Origin: Macrolepiota albuminosa
Taxonomy: Eukaryota; Basidiomycota; Agaricomycetes; Agaricales; Agaricaceae
NCBI GenBank assembly: GCA_027475525.1
Contig: JAMWFC010000082.1
Span: 558,001 to 622,000, forward strand
Reading direction: 5' to 3'
Length of the DNA stretch: 64,000 nucleotides
The translations under genes and the position numbers were made by a program. Below, one piece after another: positions 23,722 to 35,595 of this stretch (position 1 is its first letter; every line of letters begins with the position of its first letter). The notes beneath the pieces were generated by a model. It saw nothing but the letters and a program-made list of their open reading frames with translations. It searched no databases and was not told where the DNA came from.

Positions 23722-24655
23722 TGATAGGACCCCATACAGGATCAGTGCATCAACGGCAGGCTACAGCAGCATGGCACAGGTCCAGGATACCTTAGCGCGC
23801 GCTAACTAACCAATTTTGGCAAGATTTGACGGCCGCGCACGGCAAGAAGCAGATCCAATCAATGATAGCGCCGACGGCAGACAGAATGACAACTGACAGA
23901 TGGCATCAGTCACTGACGACAGCGCTTAGCGAGAAGCCTGATGATCTATCAAAAACTGACGGACAGCTTGGCGTTTGACATTGGCGTCTGACACCGCTTA
24001 GCGCCTCAATCTGGCGCCTAACACCGCTAAGCCTTTTGGACAGACAGAAGGGTGATGGATTGATGGTTTAGCTTCGCGATCTGTCGCCTGGCGTCGCTAA
24101 GGCTCTTGAATGGACGGTAGGGATCTGAAACCGTTGGAGCTACCCCTATGAAATTTTCTAGTTTACCGCACTTTGGCGTCATTAGCCACTGGCGACGGCG
24201 AACTCATTGTAGTATAAAAGTACTTACCGACTTGTACATAGGCCATCGAACAACAGACCAGAGTTTCCTGCTCTCCTTTCTTCAGTCTCTCTTACGCTCA
24301 AGAGCTCATTTACGGTCGGCAACGTCGAACTCATCGGCAGTTACAGACGCTCGCCAACACTCGACACACTCACGCCTTGCAACTACGGCAGGCATTATCG
24401 ACGCTTAGACTTCGCTAAGCATACCGTGCTCTTGCCGCTCACATTGCCATGTTCGCTTACCACTCTTTCATAGGCACTTTGCCTTAGCGCTTTACACTTG
24501 CCGACTCCCCTTACCGACTTTTCCCCTTTTCCACAGGCGCGTTCTCTGGGACCTGCCCAGGACTCTCCACATCACTTATAGCGTGTCCAACGCAAGCAAT
24601 TGGTACGGTAACACTAAAGTTATATTTGTTACTGACCAAACTTTGGGCATCATCA
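23722..24655 (+). repeat. gypsy-1 5' LTR (934 bp)
   Basis: Begins TGATAGGACC and ends GGCATCATCA. The roughly 20 differences from the 3' LTR that I compared are all transitions, many at CpG. It is rich in TTAGCG/CGCTAA words. Confidence 0.95.
24211..24220 (+). promoter_or_regulatory. gypsy-1 LTR TATA-like box
   Basis: AGTATAAAAG in the middle of the LTR, also present at the matching place of the 3' LTR (34775-34784). Likely core promoter of the genomic RNA. Confidence 0.55.
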
Positions 24656-24658
24656 AAT

Positions 24659-24676
24659 TGGAGCCCACCGCGAGGG
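24659..24676 (+). promoter_or_regulatory. gypsy-1 primer binding site
   Basis: TGGAGCCCACCGCGAGGG starts three bases after the LTR. It begins TGG, complementary to a tRNA CCA end. Gypsy-2 has the same site with one base changed. The tRNA species is not identified. Confidence 0.75.
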
Positions 24677-25035
24677 ATCTCTAGGGCAGAATTCCGCCAG
24701 AAACCCGTCTCCAGCATAGGCGCCGCCTGCTAGAGCAGTCAGTAGAAGGCATAGCTCCTTCCCACCCATCAACTCCACAACCACCTGGTGCCTTACCGGG
24801 TCTCTCTCTTGCACAGGAACTACAGAACGCCACTGTAGACGCATTTCCTGATTTCTTCCTGCATTCCCTCGATTATAGCGCCGATGACCCCTTAGCGTCA
24901 CCATTTACCGTACCGCAACCAGTCACCCCCATTACTCCGCTAACGCCTCTTTCACAACTCATTTCTCTTACCCCGTCGCCAATCTCTAGAACTCCTTCCC
25001 CACTACCGCTAACCGAACTCGCCAACACAGTCGCT

Positions 25036-26717
25036 ATGGAACAACAAGTCCAGCGCATGCCACCACGCAACCACTTCTCGGCACCGAAATGGGATGAGTC
25101 CAAGCCATGGGAGCTCTCCCAGTATTTCAAGGAATTGGAGTATTTATTCAGGGATTGTGGCATTACCGACCACACACAGATGAAGGAGTACGCGGCAAGA
25201 TACGTATCGTATGACATGGCAGAGACGTGGACAGGCCTTGCCGAGTTTGCCGCCTTTGTCCCTGCCGCACCACCAGTTCCAGCCCAAGGTGCTTTGTATG
25301 AAGGATGGAAGACAGCAGTGATCCAGCTGTACCCCTGGCGCAGAGGAGGCTACCCGATACTCAGTAAACGAGCTCCAGAAACTAGTACAGGAATCATTTG
25401 ACAGTGGCACCTCCTCTCTTGGCACATTCTCCACGTATTACCACGAATTCCAAAAGATTGCTAGGTGGTTAGTACAAAACGGCAAGTTATACATTAACGA
25501 GGAACGTCGCCTATTCCAACAAGGCATCCCGACTTCGCTTTGGACGCGTATTGCTCGTCGCCTAGAAATTGTTCATCAGGCCCATCACCCAGACGAGCCC
25601 TATAACGTTGCCGACGTCTTTGAAGCTGGTAAATGGGTTCTCAAGGGAACGGACACTAGCGTTGGGCTGCAACGTGCTAGGATGAGCCCACCACCCGAGC
25701 AAACTAACGGTATCATTCCCATCCCGCCTTCTGTTACCGACTTCGTTAAGAAGGAGGATCTCAACGCTGCCATTACCGCTGCTGTCGCCTCCGCTATGAT
25801 GTGTATAGAAACTATGATTACCACCAATCTCGCTAACCGACCTGCCAATGTATCCCCATCTGGCCCTTGCCACTTCTGTGGGGAAATTGGCCACACTATG
25901 ACTAGAGGACGCTGCGCAACCCTCAAAAATTACATTCGGCAAGGAAGGATTTGACGGGCTATTGACGGTAAGATAGTCCTCACCACTGGCACCACCATCC
26001 CCAACTACCCAGACAAGAAGTCCTTCCAGGAGCGAGTTGATGAATGGCATAGGCGCAACCCAGGACAAATCGTTACCGGCACGCTTTCTGGCAATGCCAA
26101 CCCCAACCCAGAACAGGTGACCCAACAGCAAATGGTTCACGAGGTCTTACACTTCGACAGCGTTGGTGACCACCCTACTTTCTCGCAAGAAGAACGTATC
26201 GCCAAGCTACAACAGGAATTAGATTCGCTGAAGAACCAGGTTTTTGATGGGGTTGAAGTTAAGCAGCCTAAACAACCTCTTAAAGGATACAAGCCAATGC
26301 CTCCCGCTAGCAAGCTACCAACTCCTGCTCCTGCCGCACCACCCGCTACCACTCCAGAACCATCGTCGACCGCCGCCACTCCTGAACCGCCCTTGCCGCC
26401 TCTCCATCCCTACTCAGGGATTCCTGACTGTTATCATGCTCCCGCACAACGAAACTTTGCCGCTCCCGAGAAACGTCCTGAGGGTGGCTACCGACCTACC
26501 GCGCCAATTTTCATGCTCCCGCACAACGAAACTTTGCCGCTCCCGAGAAACGTCCTGAGGGTGGCTACCGACCTACCGCGCCAATTTTTGATATAGAGAA
26601 ATCCAACCACGTCTTCAACCGCATCATGAAAACGGCCGTTACCTTATCAGTTGAAGAGCTTTGTAGCATTGCTCCCGACGTTTGTAACCAAGTCAAGATG
26701 GCAGTTACCCCTCGATG
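25036..26717 (+). pseudogene. gypsy-1 Gag
   Basis: Capsid-type Gag common in Agaricomycete gypsy elements (MPPRNHFSAPKWDESKPWEL). A one-base insertion near 25336 shifts the frame; the reading continues as ATRYSVNELQKLVQ. The zinc knuckle CHFCGEIGHTMTRGRC (CX2CX4HX5C) is at about 25870-25917. A TGA at 25952-25954 and another at 26716-26718 interrupt it where gypsy-2 has sense codons. Thr/Pro-rich linker follows the knuckle. A 77-bp duplication at 26434 repeats YHAPAQRNFAAPEK codons. Confidence 0.9.
26434..26587. repeat. exact 77-bp tandem duplication
   Basis: Bases 26434-26510 equal 26511-26587, in the gag linker. Frame lost in the second copy. Confidence 0.95.
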
Positions 26718-27291
26718 ACCCTTGGCGACAACTGTTGCCGAGGTCGAGGATCTCGACGACGTGCTCCCTGGTTTTTCTGTTACCGTCGACTCTTTGGATG
26801 CTGAAGACTCTCCTGCCGACACCATTGCTAACACCACCTCTGTGGATCCAGTGGAGACCTACCTTAGGTCAGTGGACCATGGAGAGGACCCCGCAATCCT
26901 TACCGTCACTCAAAAATCGCATGCTATTCGCCCAGTCGCGCTAACCGTAGACAACAAGCACGAGGTAGAGGCAATTGTGGATAGCGGGTCTCAAATTATT
27001 TCTATGGCAGCCGAAGTCGCTAACGATCTGGGCCTAATTTATGACCCTACCATTATACTAAACATGCAGAGCGCTAACGGTATGGTGGACAGATCCCTAG
27101 GCCTCGCCAAGAATGTGCCGTGCATCCTTGGCGACATCACGTTTTATCTTCAAATACACATCTTACAATCCCCGGCATACGATTTACTACTCGGCAGACC
27201 CTTCAACGTATTGGCACGATCAGTCGTCAAGACTGTTACCGACGACGAGACAACCTTAACTATTAGCGACCCAAATTCCGGAATCCGATGA
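26718..27291 (+). pseudogene. gypsy-1 aspartic protease
   Basis: Retropepsin fold cue: EAIVDSGSQIISM near 26970-27006 with the D-S-G active site intact, then the ILNMQSANG and YDLLLGRPFNVLA strands. It ends at TGA 27291. Gypsy-2 has DSR at this active site. Confidence 0.88.
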
Positions 27292-27383
27292 ACGGTGCCA
27301 ACGTTCCCTAGGGGACAACGAAAAGGCGCCTGCGCTAAGCCCCCGGAGTTTACCGACCAACACGCCAATGAGCCTCCCCACCG

Positions 27384-29852
27384 GTGTTTTCACAGACCAT
27401 TGAGGAGGTGATTGGCGACGATCACGGAGATGTGGCGCTAACGCTGGAATATGACCATTCAACTGGTCTTGTAAATGTTATGTCTACTGCTTTTCTTGAC
27501 GAAGATGTTTTAACTACTTTACCCGCTACTGACGCAGAAATTTCCCAGAAAAATCAAAACATTACCGACTCCTCTCTTGCCTACTTATACCTTACCGCTT
27601 CCAAATCCTTTCAAAACATTGCGTCTACCGATACTTATCTCACTACCCTTCCTGGAGCCTCATCTCCTGCCGTTCTTGGACTTGCCGCTCCTCAGGCTAC
27701 AGTTCCCCTTTCCACCCCTGTATATAACCAAGCTAACGCTACCAAAAGGAAAGGGGTTCAAGTCAAAAAGAAATATAAGCCAGTTGCGCTTAAAACAAAG
27801 CCCATCACTATGCACTCTCCTGAGATGTTTAGAATCGAGTGCCAGATTATTGGCGACCCTCTTGCCAACATACCAACCTTATCACCAAACCCGCCACCCT
27901 TTCAGCCCACGGGACGTTTTACCAAAGAGCGCCAACAACAATTCGCGAAGGAGCATGATACAGGATTTTTAACCAAAGATGAGTTGAATGTCCTTACCAA
28001 CCTCGTTGCTAAGCAAGATAAAGCCTTTGCCTGGGAGGACTCAGAACGCGGCAGTCTACGTACAGATTTCTTCCCGCCTGTTGTAATCCCGACCATTCCT
28101 CACATGCCGTGGACTGAGCATAACCGACCGTTACCACCTGGAATCGAAGCCGAGGTCTGCCAAATCATTAGGACCAAGATTAAGGCTGGCATCTACAAGC
28201 CCTCAAACAGTTCTTACCGCTCCCGGTGGTTTTGCGTCCTCAAAAAGAACGGCAACCTACGCATAGTCCACAGTCTCGAACCGCTGAATAGGGTTACCAT
28301 ACGACACTCTGATGTACCGCCTTTCCCTGACCACGTTGCCGAGTCCTTTGCCAGGCGCATTTGTGGCGCCACCCTTGATCTCTACGTTGGCTACGGTGAA
28401 CGCTTAATACACCCTTCTTCCTGAGACCTTACCACTTTTCAAACTCCGTTTGGCGCGTTGCGCCTAGTCACCTTACCGATGGGCTGGACAAACTCAGTCC
28501 CTATATTCCATGACGACATCACTTTCATCCTCCAACCCGAGATACCGCATAATGTCCTTAGCTTCATTGATGACGTTGGCGTCAAAGGCCCCAAAGACTG
28601 GCGACTCGTAAACGGCTTACCAACGACCCATCCCGACAACTCCAACATTCGCTTAGCGCTATGGGAATTTTTCCAGTTGCTCAATCGAGTTCTCCAACGT
28701 ATGAAGTATAGCGGTGGAATCTTTAGCGGCCACAAACTTCTCCTTTGCGCGCCAAGGTTCAAAATACTTGGTCACATCTGCACTCCCGACGGTCGTGTTC
28801 CCGACAAGTCTCGCTTAGCACTCCTGGAGCGGTGGGGTCCTTGCCGCGACTTATCTGAAGTTCGTGCCTTTCTTGGTACCGTTGGCGTTCTTAGGATATT
28901 CGTCAAGGATTTTGCCCATTGCGCACACACCCTTAACCGACTCACCCACGCCAACGAGCCCTTTGAATTTGGGCCAGACCAGGTCACTGCACAGCGAGAT
29001 TTAGTGAAAGCCCTACAAGACGCCAAGCCCCTAGTACCAATCGACTATAGCTCTGCCGACCCAGTTATCTTGGCGGTGGATACCTCGTACATTGCCGTTG
29101 GCTATTTCTTGTGTCAGTGTCTTAGCGACAATCGGAAACAGCGACGCTACAACCGCTTTGGATCCATCACGCTAAACGACAGAGAGTCTCGCTACAGTCA
29201 GCCTAAGCTAGAGCTCTATGGACTCTTCAAAGCCTTCCGGTCGCTAAAGATGTATTTGATTGGCGTGCGGAACCTGATTGTTGAAGTCGACGCTAGGTAC
29301 ATCAAAGGCATGCTGCAGAATCCCGATATCCAGCCATCCGCTAGTATGAACCGGTGGGTAGTCGCTATCCTCATGTTTCACTTTGAGTTGGTACACGTCA
29401 AGAGCTCTTTCCACGGACCAGATGGACTTTCTAGGCGACCACGGCAGCCTGGCGACCCGGCAGTGGATCCACAGGCTGATAGCAATTTCGAGGACTGGAT
29501 CAACCGACTACAGGGTTTCGTGCACCTCATACAACAGCCGATTCCCCTACTACAACGGCAACAGCCTGCCAGTATCCTTTTACATCCCATTGTCCCTTAC
29601 CGCCCCGAGACCTTTAGCGCACCCCTCACATTCTACACGGCAAGCATTTCTGGTCAAAACTTGCCTCCAGTAAAAGTCGTACAAGAGCCCCATCCGCTAA
29701 GGGAAGACAGCAGAAACCTGACCTACAATGCCGTTCCCCGATCCGCCAAGGCAAAGGCGGAAGACAGTCGCTTGTTAATAGTTGAACAATGGATACAAGA
29801 CCTTAAGCGACCTACAGGCCTTACCGACGAGCAATACGCGACCTTTATCTGA
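27384..29852 (+). pseudogene. gypsy-1 reverse transcriptase and RNase H
   Basis: A spacer with RKGVQVKKKYKPVALK precedes the RT. RT motifs: WFCVLKKNGNLRIVHSLEPLN, ATLDLYVGY, a TGA at 28422-28424 (sense in gypsy-2), LVTLPMGWTNS, and the catalytic box SFIDDVGVKGP (FIDD in place of the common YxDD; gypsy-2 has the same). GHICTPDGRVPD and the thumb follow. RNase H has ILAVDTSYIAVGYFLCQC, the SRYSQPKLELYGLF helix and VEVDARYIKGML. Stop TGA at about 29850; gypsy-2 has CGA there. Confidence 0.9.
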
Positions 29853-30303
29853 TATGCTACCCATTTCTTCTTTACTGACAACTGCCTTTGGCGACGAAAT
29901 CGAGATGGCGCTCACAAGCTGATCATCAAGCCAGAAAGTCGCTTACGAGTCCTGCGCGCCATGCATGACGAACTAGGACATAGAGGTCTGTACGCTACCC
30001 GAGCTTCTCTGCTAGAACGATTCTGGTGGCCACACGCTAGTGCTGACGTCGCCTGGTACATTAGGACTTTCCACCTCTGCCAAATTCAACAAACACGCCA
30101 AGTACTCATACCGCCAACCGTTGCAATGCCAGCTCCCCTCTTCAGCAAAATTTACGTCAACACCATGCATATGCCCAAGTCTGGTCGCTACAAGTACATC
30201 ATTCAAGGTTGTTGCTCGCTAATCCACTGGCCTGAATTTTGAATGCTCCAAAGAGAAAATACCAAGGCGGTCGCCAAGTGGCTATTTGAAGACGTCATTT
30301 GCC

Positions 30304-30457
30304 GTTGGGGAGCGCTAAGAGAAATCGTCACGGATAACGGTGCGCCAATTATCAAAGCGCTAACATATCTCGCCAAGAAAGTTGGGGAGCGCTAAGAGAA
30401 ATCGTCACGGATAACGGTGCGCCAATTATCAAAGCGCTAACATATCTCGCCAAGAAA
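30304..30457. repeat. exact 77-bp tandem duplication
   Basis: Bases 30304-30380 equal 30381-30457, covering the TDNG codons of the integrase core. Confidence 0.95.
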
Positions 30458-30989
30458 TACAATATCCATCACATTCGAGTATCTGGCTACAACAAACGCG
30501 CCAATGGCCTGGTAGAGAGACCACACTTTGACGTTCAGCAAGCGCTCTTCAAGGCGGTCGATGGCGACAAATCTTGTTGGAGTGAAGCGACCTATTCAGT
30601 ATTTTGGTCGGAAAGAGTTACCATTCGTAAGCGCATGGGTTGTTCTCCCTATTACGCGGCTACTGGCACCCATCCGTTACTCCCTGCCGACATTATAGAA
30701 GCAACTTATCTCCAACCAGCACCCAACAGTATCTTGGCAACTACCGATCTGATCGCCAGACGAGCCATTGATCTCCAATGAAGGAAAGAAGACTTAGAGC
30801 GACTCCACGAGGTAGTCTTTAGCGCCTGTCGCCAAGCAGCCCTGCGATTCAAAACTGAACATAGCGCTACTATCAAAGATTACAACTTCCTGAGAGGAGC
30901 GCTAGTGCTTATGCGCAACTCAAAAATTGAAACATCATACAACAAGAAAATGCGCCCATGCTATCTAGGACCTTTGGTAGTTATCTCTT

Positions 30990-31143
30990 GTAACCGTGGA
31001 GGCGCTTACGTGCTCTGTGAATTAGATGGTTCAGTTCTGCATCGACCTGTTGCCGCCTTTTGCCTAGTAACCGTGGAGGCGCTTACGTGCTCTGTGAATT
31101 AGATGGTTCAGTTCTGCATCGACCTGTTGCCGCCTTTTGCCTA
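30990..31143. repeat. exact 77-bp tandem duplication
   Basis: Bases 30990-31066 equal 31067-31143, coding NRGGAYVLCELDG of the integrase C-terminal domain. Confidence 0.95.
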
Positions 31144-31287
31144 TTACCGTATTTTGCCAGAGAACACATTGACTTGCCGCTTGAAGCGCTAGATATCGAC
31201 ACCGCCAAGCTTAGGGAACTTGAAGAAACAGAATTATTGGACGATGATGACTTGCCGACTCTAGTTGAAGAAGAAGAAAATGATTAG

Positions 31288-31713
31288 AAAAGACTATATA
31301 TTGATAAGCTCTTTCTTTCTATTACTTACCTTACTTATCTTTCTTGCTGATACTTACTGTACTATATCCAACAGACATTTTCTTACATAGTCAAGTTGCA
31401 GCGCTGGCATGTCGCCAACGCTTAGCGCACTGCGCAACTCTCGCCAAGGGTTTTTTGCTATGATGATTTACTGAGCGTTTCTCTTTTTCCTCAAAATTTG
31501 TCTAAGTCCCTCACCTACTACTCCTCTTGCTAAAACCTACCTTAGAATACTTGCCGCTTTCTTTCTCTTTGCTTTACTCTCTTGGCTCTCTGCTGCTGCA
31601 CTAACTTAGACAGGACTTAATTCTTCCACTCAGCAAGGGAACGGCAAAATGTATATATATGGAGACGGCAACAAGAAAACTATACATAAACGGCCTATCT
31701 ACTCTAAGGTCCG
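31288..31713. other. spacer between converging pol and antisense gene
   Basis: Holds a block (about 31455-31495) around ATGATTTACTGAG followed by a pyrimidine run that recurs in gypsy-2 at about 45022-45055, close to the 3' end of the antisense gene in both. Possibly a shared 3'-end or polyadenylation region for the two converging transcripts. Confidence 0.5.
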
Positions 31714-34116
31714 TCAGTCTTCGCCATCGGAGAGCGGCAGGGAGTCGTCGAAAGGCAAGAGGTCGCCAACCTGCACATGATTGAGGGCTTGCCACTCTAG
31801 CGCCTCATTACAGTTGGCTTGGTACTCTTGCAGCGCATCCATACTACGGGTCAAATTGGAGTATCAAAGTCGCAAAGCCATGATTTGTTGCCAGACTCAT
31901 TTGCGCTCGCGACCCAATACTGCACGCATGCTTGCCGCACGTACCGCCATCCGCTCTATAACCTGGGGCGGGTACAAGGCGACCACAGGATAGACCAGGT
32001 CTTCCCCCAGCCACTCATAGAAGTCGCCAGCAACTCTTGGCTGAGGCTGGGGAGTCCATGACGAAGGGCTACTCGAGCTCGTCCAGTGCTGCATGGCTAA
32101 GTCGCCCTCACTTACCCAGAGGGCGGCAGGCTCCACCGGCAGCAACTCCTGGGACTTGCCAGGCTCCACCGGTGGCAACTCCTGAGACTCGCCAGGTATC
32201 TCCCGCAACGTCTCATCCAAGTCGCCCTCGGCATCCTTGTCCACCTGTTCCTTCCCTGACGACCCTTCCGACTTCTCAACATCCTCAGGCACCCCCATCT
32301 CAATGTCCTCCGCTGCCGACCCCGTTTGAGTGCCAACGTTGGACGGGCCAGCAGACGCGCCATCTGCCAAGTCAATTGGGGACAGCAATTTACTGGGACC
32401 AGCCTCCCCGCTAGGAGGGGGCAGGCGACTCGTGGCAAGGGCCTATTCCAATTCTTTCATCTCCGTGTCCTCAGCAGTTGGAGAGGAGGGAGGCGACTCA
32501 ATGCATACTTGTTTGGCCTTACCCTTGCCCTTGCCTGGGGAGGGGGCCTTGCATTTTTCTTGGCGCTCACCGGCGCCACAGTTGCTGACAGTTTCGTTTT
32601 TGTCCCCTTGATGCGTCGGCAGCGCCAGGGAACTCTTGCTGATTGCTGCCACGTCTCCAGCGGTCTTCTTCTTCTTCTCTCCCTTGACGAACTCTCACGC
32701 TCTCTTGACCAAGACGGCACGCTTGAAGGTGCGCTCCACTACCACGTCAGGAGCTCCCCCGCGCTCGCGACTCTTGGCGCCATCCAGAGTACAAGCGCGT
32801 TTAAGGGTCCCGCATCGATAGCAGGGCTGACCGCCAGTAGGGTACCAACACCCCTCTGGATCGTTGTCAGCCCAACATTTGTCGCACTAGTACCTAAGTC
32901 AGCAAGCACGGTAACAGAAAAGGTGCTAAGCTTACCGCCCCCTGGGAATCCTTAAATTCCTGCCTTGCCGCAAGCCCAACAGTCTTCTTGTTCTTCATCT
33001 CGGGCAAGACCACTCCCGCTTCCATTCCCTTGTCAAGAATGGCGTCTTCCCGGCGCGGCACCAGCAGACTCTTCAATTCAGAATCGGTAAAGGTAGTCTG
33101 CGTTGGCGCCTGCAGACATAGGTTGGTAGACGCGGCACCAGCAGACTCTTCAATTCAGAATCGGTAAAGGTAGTCTGCGTTGGCGCCTGCAGACATAGGT
33201 TGGTAGATATCGCCTAGGTCTGAAAGAACACTTACCGCGTATTGGGGAGCCTTTCTCTTACGAGACTTGGAAACAGTGGTTGGCGTGGCACGGCAGCGGC
33301 AAGAGAAGTAAAAACTCACTTTCTTCAAAGCCTTACCCGGCTTTACTGGGGAGCCCTTCCTGCTAGCCGGCAGTGTTGGGCTCTGTACACTGCCGGCGCG
33401 AGACCCCTTGCTAGAACCCTCGGCAACAGACTCCTTCTTCTGCTCCTTGGCGAGCTCTGCCCTCACTACCGCCAAAGTGTGTGCGGCAGCGGCAGCGGCA
33501 GCCTCCTCCTGTTCTTGCTTGATTTGTAAGCAAGCAAGGGGCTCCAGCACCTCTTGTTTACTGCGAGGAGATAGTTCAGTCCATAGCTAGAGAAGGAAAG
33601 GTTAGAAGCTACTTACTGCTCCAGCACCTCTTGTTTACTGCGAGGAGATAGTTCAGTCCATAGCTAGAGAAGGAAAGGTTAGAAGCTACTTACTCGGTTG
33701 CCGATGCGCTTACGGTCATCGGCAACGCGCCAGAAAGAATGTCCTCCAGCTCATCTTCGATGGTGGGGACTGGGAGAGGCGCCTAGAGAGCAATCAGCTA
33801 AGCGACACGCTAGGCAGCAAAGACAACTTATGAAGCGGGAAAAGGGCGCTAACCACTTGGCGCCACGATTATCGACGTAACAGGCATGACACCACTTCCG
33901 CACCTCAATCTCGTGATCCCAGCCAACGCCAAGGACCCACACCTCATACCATTGCTCCAGTAACTTCATCACGCCAACCACAAGATTTTGGGACGCCTCG
34001 GCACCAACGCCTTCGATATGGCGGATAAAGCGATTGGCCTTGGCAATGTAGGCATACGCGGCTTCTTGAGCAGCTTGGAAGGGAATGGGGGGCGGAGTTG
34101 GAATACGGAAGGACAT
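31714..34116 (-). CDS. antisense gene with Zn(II)2Cys6-like cluster, carried by gypsy-1
   Basis: Function unknown; the cysteine cluster suggests DNA binding. Reading down from ATG 34116 (MSFRIPTPPPIPFQ): an N-terminal helical region ending VRKWCHACYVDNRGAKW; exon APLPVPTIEDELEDIL; Ala/Lys-rich coiled region near 33480; FTDSELKSLL; RKxxV-type basic stretch; then CDKCWADNDPEGCWYPTGGQ and PCYRCGTLKRAC (CX2C-X8-C-X8-CX2C-X6-C, 32895-32790); acidic Ser/Pro-rich linker; C-terminal DFYEWLGEDLVYPV and ALEWQALN..GDLLPFDD, stop 31714. Introns lie antisense to the element. The donor after GAKWLAPFSRF reads ATAAGT where gypsy-2 has GTAAGT, one G to A change, and a TGA after the cluster interrupts the frame. 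Two 77-bp duplications also break it, so this copy is probably inactive. A homologous gene occupies the same place in gypsy-2. Confidence 0.72.
33054..33207. repeat. exact 77-bp tandem duplication
   Basis: Bases 33054-33130 equal 33131-33207, on the FTDSELKSLL coding part of the antisense gene. Confidence 0.95.
33541..33694. repeat. exact 77-bp tandem duplication
   Basis: Bases 33541-33617 equal 33618-33694, spanning an exon end and intron of the antisense gene. Confidence 0.95.
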
Positions 34117-34250
34117 TTTAATTTTATTGAGCGCCAGGTAAAGATGGGGAGAAGAAACAAAGTCCAAACTCACGCCCCAGGACTATAAACAAAATCTCAA
34201 GAACGCACGGACCACCTGTCACAAAAGCGGTAACGGTAGCCTTATTTGGT

Positions 34251-34285
34251 GACTGAGGACAGTCAATTTTTCAGTTGGGAGGAGA
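34251..34285 (+). promoter_or_regulatory. hairpin and polypurine tract of gypsy-1
   Basis: GACTG-AGGA-CAGTC hairpin (34251-34264), then a T run and GGGAGGAGA next to the 3' LTR. The identical hairpin and a near-identical tract occur in gypsy-2 (47778-47812). Confidence 0.75.
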
Positions 34286-35219
34286 TGATAGGACCCCATA
34301 CAGGATCAGCGCATCAACAGCAGGCTACGGCAGCATGGCACAGGTCTGGGATACCTTAGCGCACGCTAACTAACCAATTTTGGCAAGATTTGACGGCCAC
34401 ACACGGCAAGAAGCAGATCCAATCAATGATAGTGCTGACGGCAGACAGAATGACAACTGACAGATGGCATCAGTCACTGACGACAGCGCTTAGCGAGAAG
34501 CCTGATGATCTATCAAAAACTGACGGACAGCTTGGCGTTTGACATTGGCGTCTGACACCGCTTAGCGCCTCAATCTGGCGCCTAACACCGCTAAGCCTTT
34601 TGGACAGACAGAAGGGTGATGGATTGATGGTTTAGCTTCGCGATCTGTCGCCTGGCGTCGCTAAGGCTCTTGAATGGACGGTAGGGATCTGAAACCGTTG
34701 GAGCTACCCCTATGAAATTTTCTAGTTTACCGCACTTTGGCGTCATTAGCCACTGGCGACGGCGAACTCATTGTAGTATAAAAGTACTTACCGACTTGTA
34801 CATAGGCCATCGAACAACAGACCAGAGTTTCCTGCTCTCCTTTCTTCAGTCTCCCTTACGCTCAAGAGCTCATTTACGGTCGGCAACGTCGAACTCATCG
34901 GCAGTTACAGACGCTCGCCAACACTTGACACACTCGCGCCTTGCAACTACGGCAGGCATTATCGACGCTTAGACTTTGCTAAGCATACCGTGCTCTTGCC
35001 GCTCACATTGCCATGTTCGCTTACCGCTCTTTCATAGGCGCTTTGCCTTAGCGCTTTACACTTGCCGACTCCCCTTACCAACTTTTCCCCTTTTCCACAG
35101 GCGCGTTCTCTGGGACCTGCCCGGGACTCTCCACATCACTTATAGCGCGCCCAACGCAAGCAATTGGTACGGCAACACTAAAGTTATATTTGTTACTGAC
35201 CAAACTTTGGGCGTCATCA
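34286..35219 (+). repeat. gypsy-1 3' LTR (934 bp)
   Basis: Same length and ends as the 5' LTR; followed by target duplication ATGG and Helitron sequence. Confidence 0.95.
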
Positions 35220-35595
35220 ATGGTCTCCAAAGTCAGCCCTCAGTTGAACAGAAAGCCTTTGTGGTTGGCCTTCAGGAACTTCTGTCATAATCTGCTTTGC
35301 AAGCTTGTATAAGCCAATAAAGGGATTGACTCTATGAAGCATATCCTGCAAAGAGGCCATTATCTGAGGATCCAATCTAGGATTGCTTCTCTGACGAAAA
35401 GCCAATTGTTGATTGTGATCGTAGAAGTAGAGTTGTGCATACACAGGATGATCACCTTCAGTTGGAAGCAAAGCACCTGTCAGATGATGGAGCTCTCCAT
35501 TGATCCTAAAGCTATATGGTCCAGGAGCATTGGTAATTGCATGGTCAATCTTGACTCCCAGAGATGTAAATGCAAAGGCTACATTGTATTGACGG
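35220..35595 (-). pseudogene. Helitron fragment, Helitron-like N domain
   Basis: Reads from 35595: QYNVAFAFTSLGVKIDHAI, then YSFRINGELHHLTGALLP, PVYAQLYFYDHNQQLAFR and LSVQLRADFGDH at the LTR edge. In family members these residues lie directly before the NNPNKQEGVAAIIPGDG of the downstream piece, so the gypsy-1 insertion cut the gene here. Upstream it joins KASI of the fragment at 48885 across gypsy-2. Confidence 0.92.

Larger units (their letters stand above)
29853..31287 (+). pseudogene. gypsy-1 integrase and C-terminal tail
   Basis: The HHCC zinc domain is GHRG...FHLCQIQQ. In the core, the first catalytic aspartate has become asparagine (KIYVNTMHMP; gypsy-2 has IDTMHM); TDNGAP and the glutamate in GLVERPHF are kept. 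Further stops: TGA after WPEF (30240) and after DLQ (30780). A GALVLMRNSKIE SH3-like end domain and an acidic tail close it at TAG 31287. Two 77-bp duplications (30304, 30990) interrupt the frame. Confidence 0.9.
23722..35219 (+). mobile_element. Ty3/gypsy retrotransposon 1 (11.5 kb) with antisense gene
   Basis: LTRs of 934 bp at both ends (TGATAGG...CATCA), target duplication ATGG on each side, inserted in the Helitron. Internal order: gag, protease, RT, RNase H, integrase (+), then an antisense Zn-cluster gene (-), hairpin, polypurine tract. gag-pol carries several stops and frameshifts. Confidence 0.95.

Noticed and set aside
26434..31143. Programmed frameshifting at the breaks in gypsy-1 gag-pol
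   Set aside because: The breaks coincide with 77-bp duplications or single-base lesions and are not at the same places in gypsy-2.
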